DNA of 30,832 nt from Prorocentrum cordatum (lineage: Eukaryota; Sar; Dinophyceae; Prorocentrales; Prorocentraceae): contig CAUYUJ010009597.1 in assembly GCA_963575745.1 (NCBI GenBank), positions 2,501-33,332 on the forward strand, written 5' to 3'. Below, one piece after another: positions 25,259 through 30,832 of this stretch (the first letter of the stretch is position 1; each line of letters begins with the position of its first letter). The position numbers and the translations under genes are program-made. Below the pieces are notes generated by a model. The model saw nothing but the letters and a program-made list of their open reading frames with translations, had not been told where the DNA came from and made no database searches.

Positions 25259-25857
25259 ATGTCATGTTGTTGCTGCCCCCCGACGTTTCAAGTCGGACCT
25301 TGCGTCTTCCTTAGTGACTCAGGGGTTCACTTAGTTTCTCATCGTTTTTCCCGTGATTGGGGTCCTGCGAACCTTCCGAATGCCGCTCGCAGAAGTACAT
25401 GCGTCCATGTCACGTCGCCGCCTTCTCGTCAGATCTCCTAAGCTACTCCTGCCCTGCATTGCGCAGGGGTCGGGTACGTCGCCGGGGCAGTGCTGACAGT
25501 TTTGGTGCACTGCCTGCCCATTGCTCGAAGGGTTCCTCCAGGATCCGCCTGCAGGGGGGCGTGCCCGACCCAACGCCAGTCTGCAGGGGATCGGTCAAGG
25601 CCTCGGGGCGCCAGCGCCGCCGACAGGGCACGACGCCGGTGGCCTTGGGACCAGGGGCGCCACCTCCGGCGAGGAGGTCCACGATGCGGCGATGCCTCCC
25701 CGGGCTGGGGATCGGGGGTGTCTCATTGCGGGCAGGGTGAACCACACCGCCAGGAGGACCTTCCTTGGCTCCTCGTGCGGGTGGTGGTGAGGGCGTCTGC
25801 CTTCTCTGCTCCTGCGCAGAGGGCCCGGGTTCGAGTAGGGGATCGACTGCAGAGTTG
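25259..25857. other. Unassigned, possibly upstream part of a decayed element
   Basis: About 600 bases with open frames on both strands but no recognisable domain, strong codon bias or repeat. It may belong with the zinc-finger-like remnant to its right. Confidence 0.35.
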
Positions 25858-26140
25858 ATGCTTCAGGCTTACGCCACATCTGCCGACCCCTTAAATGCGT
25901 TCGAGCTGTTGAAAGAGCAGGCGGAAATGTCGGGTGCACATAAGAAGCACAATTCATCGGGGGAGAGGCTCTGTCGGAAATGCGCGGAGGGGCGAGAGAA
26001 CGAGGTGCGACGTGACGTGCGCGGCGTGCGGAGGAGCGTTCTCGGACACGAAACATTTGCAGAAGCAGCTGGTGGGGAATCATCAAAAGGCGACAGGAGC
26101 GGCGCGTGCGAGAGAAGACTACCGAAGTCGGAGAGGTCGT
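25858..26140 (+). pseudogene. Zinc-finger-like protein remnant, frameshifted
   Basis: Two consecutive plus-strand segments look coding. About 25858-26000 reads LQAYATSADPLNAFELL and ends with a CRKC pair. After a frame change, 26006-26130 reads CDVTCAACGGAFSDTKHL and onward. 26018-26083 fits the C2H2 finger spacing C-x2-C-x3-F-x5-L-x2-(H)-x4-H, with Gln in place of the first His, so metal binding would be impaired. Basic residues follow (REDYRSRRGR). Such fingers occur in LINE proteins and in cellular transcription factors. I infer a retroelement or gene fragment, without further identity. Confidence 0.35.
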
Positions 26141-26265
26141 TTGGCGTCTCGGAGCTCTCGTGGGACGTCTTGGAGGCTTTTTGGGGGGCCTTCTTGGCCC
26201 GTGTTTAGGCCCTCTTGACCCCGGAAAAGTCCTGTGATGCGCTCGTGCCGGGCCCGGGGGGGGGC

Positions 26266-26292
26266 GGGGGGGGGGGGGGGGGGGGGGGGGGG
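26266..26292 (+). repeat. Run of 27 G
   Basis: An uninterrupted G tract, preceded by C and nine further G. It could form a G-quadruplex, and its length is likely to be unreliable in assembly. Confidence 0.95.
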
Positions 26293-26329
26293 CAAATCTC
26301 CGGTTTGAGGTCCCTGGGGGGGTTGTGGG

Positions 26330-26879
26330 GGATCTCTGGGGACGCATTTCGCAGGTTTCGTGGAGGTAGTTTCGAAGTTCACAGCTAGCCGTTTTGGGAC
26401 CTCCTGGGGCCTCTTTTGGGCCTCTCGGACTCTCTTTGGAGGTCTTTTGGGGGTCTCTTGGGACCTTTTGGGCGGCTCGTGGGGTGTCCCAGGGCCAAGT
26501 GGGAGCGGAAGGCTCGGATTTTCGGTTCGGGCTCCGCCGCTGGGGCCCCTCTAGGAGCCGTCTTGGGACTCTTCTGGGCCGATTCGGGAGCCTCTGGGGC
26601 CGTCTTGGCGCCGTTTTGGGCCGTCTTGGGCGCCTTTTGGGACCTCTTGGAGCGTCTTGAAGGCATCGTGAGCTGTCTTGAGCCCATATTGGGACATTTT
26701 GGAGCCACTGAAGGCCACGTGGAGGTCCTCTTGAGCCGTCGTAGTGCGTCCCGGGGCCATTTCGAGGCCACCGGAGGAGTCCCTGCAGGATTTTCGGGAG
26801 CGGATGACCCCCCCGGGGGAATCGGTGAATTTGAACCGACCCCCCCCCCCTCCAAATCGACCGGACCGGGCTCCCGGGG
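26330..26879. repeat. Long direct repeat, copy 1 (degenerate CCAAGAGGTCCC minisatellite)
   Basis: About 550 bp built of 10-13 bp units such as TTTTGGGACCTC and GTCTTGGG. Landmarks shared with copy 2 include GGTAGTTTCGAAGTTCAC, GGCATCGTGAGCTGTCTTGA and GGAGTCCCTGCAGGATTTTC, plus a poly-C run before TCCAAATCGACCGGACC. Open minus-strand frames are Lys/Pro/Arg-rich by-products. Confidence 0.9.
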
Positions 26880-27385
26880 GGGATCTCTGGGGAGGCATCT
26901 CGCAGGCTTCGTGGAAGTAGTTTCGAAGTTCACTAATCGCCGTTTTGGGACCTCTTGGGGCCTCTTTTGGGCCTTTTCGGATGTTTTTTGGAAGTCTTTT
27001 GGGGGTCTGTTGGAACCTTTCGGGCGGCTCGTGGGGTGTCCCAGGGCCAGGTGGGCAGGCTGAAAAGTCGTCGATGCTAAAAATGTACATTGCCCCATGG
27101 AAAATCCGCTGCTTTGGGCCTTCTTGGAGCGCCCCTTCGGGGCCTCTTGGAGCGTCTTGGAGGCATCGTGAGCTGTCTTGAGCCCATATTGGGACATTTT
27201 GGAGCCACTGAAGGCCACGTGGAGGTCCTCTTGAGCCGTCGTGGTGCGTCCCGGGGCCATGTCGAGGCCACCGGAGGAGTCCCTGCAGGATTTTCGGGGG
27301 CGGATGACCCCCCCGGGGAAATCGGGGAATTTGAACCGACCCCCCCCCCCCCCTCCAAATCGACCGGACCGGGCTCCCGGGGGAG
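26880..27385. repeat. Long direct repeat, copy 2
   Basis: Same order of landmarks as copy 1 at offsets of about 550 falling to 500, so about 50 bp of the minisatellite part is lost. It contains a private insert (AAAAGTCGTCGATGCTAAAA at about 27060) absent from copy 1. It ends in CGGGCTCCCGGGGG. Confidence 0.9.
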
Positions 27386-27556
27386 GGGTTTGGGGAGGGG
27401 GAAGATCTCACACGCCGACGAACCCCAAGGGGTCGGCGGATGACGGGAAGCGTCTTCGAGGAACGAGAAGCGAGCTGAACGTTTTGGCTGAATCCTCTTC
27501 AAATCACTAAGAGATCTCTTAACTATAGGGGGTGGCGGATCGCACGGGGCAGAGGC
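27386..27556. other. Spacer between repeats; nothing recognised
   Basis: Contains GGCGGATGACGGGAAGCG at 27434, an early trace of the start of the 138-bp unit, and AGAGATCTCTTAAC at 27510, a short palindrome. Confidence 0.45.
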
Positions 27557-28112
27557 TTAGCGGATGACGGGAAGCGCGCTTAGACTCTTTAGAGTCGCGC
27601 GATGGACATTGTATACCGGCCCGGAGGGGAAAGCATTTATCAAGTGGGGGGGTCTAGGGGGGGAGTGGTGGCGGGATCCGCTCTCCGTTTTCACATGGCG
27701 GATGACGGGAAGCGCGCTTAGACTCGTTAGAGTCGCGCGATGGACGTTGCATACCGGCCCGGAGGGGAAAGCATTTACCAAGTGGGGGGGTCCAGGGGGG
27801 GAGTGGTGGCGGGATCCGCCTGTGGTTTTCACCTGGCGGATGACGGGAAGCGCGCTTAGACTCTTTAGAGTCGCGCGATGGAAGTTGTATACCGGCCCGG
27901 AGGGGAAAGCATTTATCAAGTGGGGGGGTCCAGGGGGGGAGTTGTGGCGGGATCGCCCTTTGGTTTTCACATGGCGGATGACGGGAAGCGCGCTTAGACT
28001 CGTTAGAGTCGCGCGATGGACGTTGTATACCGGCCCGGAGGGGAAAGCATTTATCAAGTGGGGGGGTCCAGGGGGGGAGTGGTGGCGGGATCCGCTCTCC
28101 GTTTTCACATGG
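27557..28112 (+). repeat. Four exact-length 138-bp tandem repeats
   Basis: GATGACGGGAAGCGCGCTTA begins at 27563, 27701, 27839 and 27977, and the unit repeats with no insertion or deletion. Each holds an imperfect hairpin (CGCGC, GACTC, loop TTTA or GTTA, GAGTC, GCGCG) and a GTGGGGGGGTCCAGGGGGGG block. 138 bp is 46 codons, so the plus frame starting MTGSALRL stays open through all units and runs on to 28778. The frame has no recognisable domain, and its extension is low-complexity Ser/Pro from the TCC tract. Confidence 0.95.
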
Positions 28113-28430
28113 CGGATTTCAAAAACGAGCGTTTCGCTCGAGACACCCTCCCAAAATCGTGAAGTTGGGGGTCGTATCTTAAGACGGCGTTTGCTAAAAA
28201 TGGGCGTTTCGCTCGGGACATCCTCCAAACATCGGGATCTCGAAATCGCTCGCCTAATTTTCGGATCCTCGAAAATGGGCGTCTCGCCCGAGACATCCTC
28301 GACAAAATGGGATGCCGACAGAGCTCTTGTAAGGCATCTGTTCGGAGCGATCTCGGATGACCCCCAAGATGGCCCAAGAAGCGAAAATAGTGAAAAACCA
28401 TGTGTTTTAAACACTTTCGTTGAAAACTCA
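28113..28430. repeat. Hairpin block F: repeated GAGCGTTTCGCTC units
   Basis: The hairpin CGAGCGTTTCGCTCG at 28126-28140 is followed by AGACACCCTCCCAAAATC. Related units at 28202 (GGGCGTTTCGCTCGGGACAT) and 28278 (GGGCGTCTCGCCCGAGACAT) carry the same ACATCCTCC tail; the last keeps pairing with changed bases. 28113-28238 recurs almost unchanged at 30283-30410. Confidence 0.88.
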
Positions 28431-28460
28431 GCGTTTCGCTCGAGACATCCTCCCAAAAAA

Positions 28461-29219
28461 TCCTCTTCCTCCTCCTCCTCCTCCTCCTCCTCCTTCTCCT
28501 CCTCCTCCTCCTCCTCTTCCTCCTCCTCCTCCTACCTCCTCCGCCTCCTCCTCCTTCCTCCTCCTCTCTCTCCTCCCCCCCCCCTCTTTCCTCCTCTTCC
28601 TCCTCCTCCTTTCCCTCCTTCTCCTTCTCCTCCTCCTCCTCCCTCCTCCTCCTCCTCCTTTTGTTCTTGCTTCCTCCTCCTCCTCCTCCTCCTCCTCCTC
28701 CTCCTCTCCTCCTCCTCCTCCTCCTCGTCCTCAAAATTCGTCTCTTCCTCCTCCTCCTCCTCGCACTTCTTTTCCTAGTTCTTCTCCTTCCTCTCTACTC
28801 CTCCCCCTCCTCCTCCTCCTCCTCCTCCTCCTCCTCCTCTTTGCCTTCTTCCTACTTTTCCTTCCTCCTCCTCCTCCTCCTCCTCCTCCTCCTCCTCGTC
28901 GGTCTTCTCCTCTCCTCTTCCTTCTCTTTCTCCTCTTCCTCTTCCTCCTCTTTCTCCTCCAACTCCTCCTCCCCCTCCTGTTCTTCCTCCTTTTCCTCCT
29001 CCTCCTGCTCCTGTTTCTCCTCTTCCTCGTCCTCCTCCTCCCCCTCCTCCTCGTCCTCCTCACCTCTTCTTCTGCTGCTGCTGCTGATGCTGCTCCTTCT
29101 CCTGCTCCTCTTCCTCCTCCTTCTCCTCCTCCTCCTCCTCCTCATCCTCATCCTCCTCCTCCCCTTCTCCTCCTCCTCCTCCTCCTCCTCCTCCTCCTCC
29201 TCCTCTCCCTTCTTCCCCT
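28461..29219 (+). repeat. (TCC)n tract, left arm of the foldback
   Basis: About 760 bp of TCC/CTC triplets with TTC and CCC variants, and a CTGCTGCTGCTGATGCTGCT cluster at about 29072. Confidence 0.97.
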
Positions 29220-29221
29220 GT

Positions 29222-29561
29222 CGTCGTCTTCGCCGTCGTCTTCCTCATGCGGAGGAGTGGTGAGGATACTCAGGAATATGCTTGTGAACGTTCGGGGGGC
29301 GCGTGTCCATACGTATCCCTTGTGAGCGTTCGGAGAGCTCGCCTATACTACATTTGATCGCGATGGTGCTGCAAGGCGCGTGAAAGTGAAGACTCACGCC
29401 AAGAACTGGCAGCATCATCGCGATCAATGTAGTAATAGGCGAGTCTCTCGCGGACGCTCACAAGGGATACGTATGGACACGTCGCCCCCCGAACGGTTCA
29501 CAAGCATATTCCTGATTATCCTCACCACTCCCCCGCATGAGAAGACGACGGCGAGACGACG
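29222..29561. repeat. Central inverted repeat of the foldback
   Basis: The left arm includes GGAATATGCTTGTGAACGTT, TCCATACGTATCCCTTGTGA and TGATCGCGATG. The right arm has the complement of each in reverse order. The spacer around 29391 itself pairs GGCGCGTGA with TCACGCC. Confidence 0.95.
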
Positions 29562-29566
29562 CCATT

Positions 29567-29951
29567 GAAGAAGGAGAGGAGGAGGAGGATTAGGAGAGAG
29601 GAGGAGGAGGGGAGGAGGAGGAGGAGGAGGAGGAGGGGGGGAGGGGGAGGAGGAGGAGGAGGATGAGGAGGGGGATGAGGAAGGGAGGAGAGGAGGAGGA
29701 GGAGGAGGGGAGGAGAAGGAAGGAGGAGGAGGAGCAGCACAGCAGCAGCAAGCAGCAGAAGAGCCGGTGAGGAGGGGCGGGGGAAGGAGGACGATGGAAA
29801 GGCGGGACAGGAGCAGGAGGAGGAGGAGAGGAGGAGGAGGGAGGAGGAGGAGGAGTTGGAGGCGAAAGATGAGGAAGAGGAAGAGGAGAAGACCGACGAG
29901 GAGGAGGAGGAGGAGGAGGAGGAGGAGGAGGAGAAGGAGAAGGAGGAAAAG

Positions 29952-29983
<32 letters not shown>

Positions 29984-29992
29984 ATTGTTGGG
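29567..29992. repeat. (GGA)n tract, right arm of the foldback
   Basis: About 425 bp of GGA/GAG triplets with an AGCAGCACAGCAGCAGCAAG cluster at about 29742 that mirrors the CTG cluster of the left arm. Confidence 0.97.
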
Positions 29993-30013
29993 AGGATGTC
30001 TCGAGCGAAACGC

Positions 30014-30282
30014 GCTTAGACTCCTCCTCGAGTCGCGCGATGGACGTTGTATACCGGCCCGGAGGGGAAAGCATTTATCAAGTGGGGGGGTCCAGGGGGG
30101 GAGTGGTGGCGGGATCGCCCTCTGGTTTTCACCTGGCGGATGACGGGAAGTGCGCTTAGACTCTTTAGAGTCGCGCGATGGACGTTGTATCGTCCCAGGG
30201 GACAAAAGCATTTACCTGGGTGGGGAGGGTCAAGGGTGGGGGAGTGTTGCGGGGGCGGGATCCGCTCTCCGTTTTCACCTGG
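30014..30282 (+). repeat. Second array of the 138-bp unit, two diverged copies
   Basis: GCGCTTAGACTC occurs at about 30012 and 30152, a spacing of 140 because CTCCTC replaces the hairpin loop in the first copy. That change puts the frame out of register. The second copy is altered in the middle (CGTCCCAGGGGACAAAAGCA). The orientation is the same as the array at 27557. Confidence 0.9.
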
Positions 30283-30410
30283 CGGATTTCAAAAACGAGC
30301 GTTTCGCTCGAGACACCCTCCCAAAATCGTGAAGTTGGGGGTCGTATCTTAAGACGGCTTTTGCTAAACATGGGCGTTTCGCTCGGGACATCCTCCAAAA
30401 ACGGGGATCC
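30283..30410 (+). repeat. Second copy of hairpin block F
   Basis: Almost identical to 28113-28238, including CGAGCGTTTCGCTCG, GTGAAGTTGGGGGTCGTATC and GGGCGTTTCGCTCGGGACAT. It again directly follows 138-bp units, so array plus block F form a duplicated cassette. Confidence 0.93.
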
Positions 30411-30527
30411 TCTCCCTCCTCCTCCTCACCTCTTCTTCTGCTGCTGCTGCTGCTGCTGCTCATGCTGCTCCTTCTCCTCCTCCTCCTCCGCCTCTTCCTC
30501 CTCCTCCTTCTCCTCCTCCTCCTCCAC
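30411..30527 (+). repeat. Fragment of the foldback left arm
   Basis: CCTCACCTCTTCTTCTGCTG, then an extended CTG run, then CATGCTGCTCCTTCTCC: the same order as 29059-29105 in the left arm. It completes the duplicated cassette (array, block F, TCC arm). Confidence 0.9.
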
Positions 30528-30832
30528 AATTACACAATATGAAAATACTCTCCCACTTCCCCTGATGGCGTCCGGAAGATATTCGGCACCCCCCCGCGTA
30601 CTGTTTTTTTTACACACAGGATTCCCCGGAGTTGGGTTTTCGCTTGTGTTTTTTTTCTAAAATGCTGCTTTCGCTGAGGCGCCGGCCTCATTTCTGCTCC
30701 CGAATCGTTCCGAATCGTGCTCCCGCTCCAGCGTGGGCCTCATTTTCGGATCGGTGTTTGGCCTCCGTCGTTGAGGATGGCGTTCTCGCCCCAGCGCGGG
30801 CCTCTTTCTCGCGCGCCCATCCGCCCGCCACC
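30528..30832. repeat. Weak tandem repeat, GCGGGCCTC unit, at the window end
   Basis: CGCCGGCCTCATTTCTGCTC, CAGCGTGGGCCTCATTTTCG and CAGCGCGGGCCTCTTTCTCG are three related units from about 30678 to 30820. 30528-30670 shows nothing definite. Confidence 0.55.

Larger units (their letters stand above)
28431..30013. mobile_element. Giant palindromic foldback element
   Basis: Ends are GCGTTTCGCTCGAGACATCC at the left and its reverse complement at the right (30013 inward). From both ends inward run microsatellites of opposite sense, (TCC)n at 28461-29219 and (GGA)n at 29567-29992, each interrupted by a CTG/CAG cluster in corresponding position (about 29070-29095 and 29738-29760). The centre is a non-simple inverted repeat at about 29222-29372 and 29408-29561, some 150 bp per arm at roughly 90% by eye, around a ~35-bp spacer with residual pairing. 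The arms differ in length (about 960 and 620 bp), as slippage would produce. No coding capacity and no target-site duplication are visible. Confidence 0.9.

Noticed and set aside
23862-25265. 467-codon minus-strand open frame
   Set aside because: It lies entirely in the ~101-bp satellite and passes through all three frames of the unit; no domain, and it is explained by repetition of a stop-free GC-rich unit.
26385-27411. Two overlapping minus-strand frames of about 290 codons, Lys/Pro/Arg-rich
   Set aside because: They overlap each other in different frames and follow the degenerate 10-13 bp minisatellite; no domain.
27564-28778. 404-codon plus-strand open frame
   Set aside because: It consists of four 138-bp repeats, block F and a TCC microsatellite read as Ser/Pro; kept only as a repeat with a note.
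1-30832. tRNA, rRNA, spliced-leader or 5S genes
   Set aside because: No cloverleaf with A and B boxes, no rRNA core motifs and no recognisable leader sequence were seen by reading; a covariance-model search was not possible.

Overview
Nuclear DNA of a eukaryotic protist, most likely a dinoflagellate or a similarly GC-rich, repeat-laden alga. The grounds are: a broken non-LTR retrotransposon of the apurinic-endonuclease plus reverse-transcriptase kind; short coding blocks with almost only G or C in third codon positions, each preceded by a poly-C or (TCC)n tract and an AG|G acceptor; huge pyrimidine microsatellites; and no bacterial-style gene packing. No rRNA, tRNA, CRISPR array or intact gene was found. 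The species call is inference.

Layout. 1-1325: tandem 75-79 bp repeats. 1330-2490: mostly unassigned. 2490-5330: foldback (terminal-inverted-repeat, TIR) elements around a candidate exon. 5330-8290: unassigned sequence, then a decayed LINE. 8330-10400: (TCC)n tracts and a short tandem repeat. 10400-17280: candidate exons embedded in very many short TIR elements. 17280-20050: unassigned sequence, then simple-repeat arrays, including a 1-kb CAT array with a ~400 bp higher-order repeat. 20050-23165: more candidate exons, (TCC)n tracts and TIR elements. 23461-25258: a ~101-bp satellite. 25260-27400: a possible zinc-finger remnant and two degenerate ~0.5-kb repeats. 27557-30530: exact 138-bp repeats, hairpin-bearing blocks and a 1.58-kb palindromic foldback with TCC and GGA arms.

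Two themes connect this. First, six short coding-like blocks on the plus strand (3025-22753) have compatible reading phases at three of the five joins and may be exons of one long-intron gene of unknown function. Second, the intervening DNA is a collection of at least nine families of short foldback elements. The commonest, called family A here, has about 25 full or partial copies of ~185 bp, CCCAGA...TCTGGG ends, 2-bp target-site duplications at eight copies, and terminal hairpins whose stems change in a compensated way between copies. One copy is nested in another with a TG duplication. Family D has GT...AG ends and begins exactly at the end of one candidate exon, as an introner would. Long open frames across the satellites are by-products of the repeats and were not annotated as genes.
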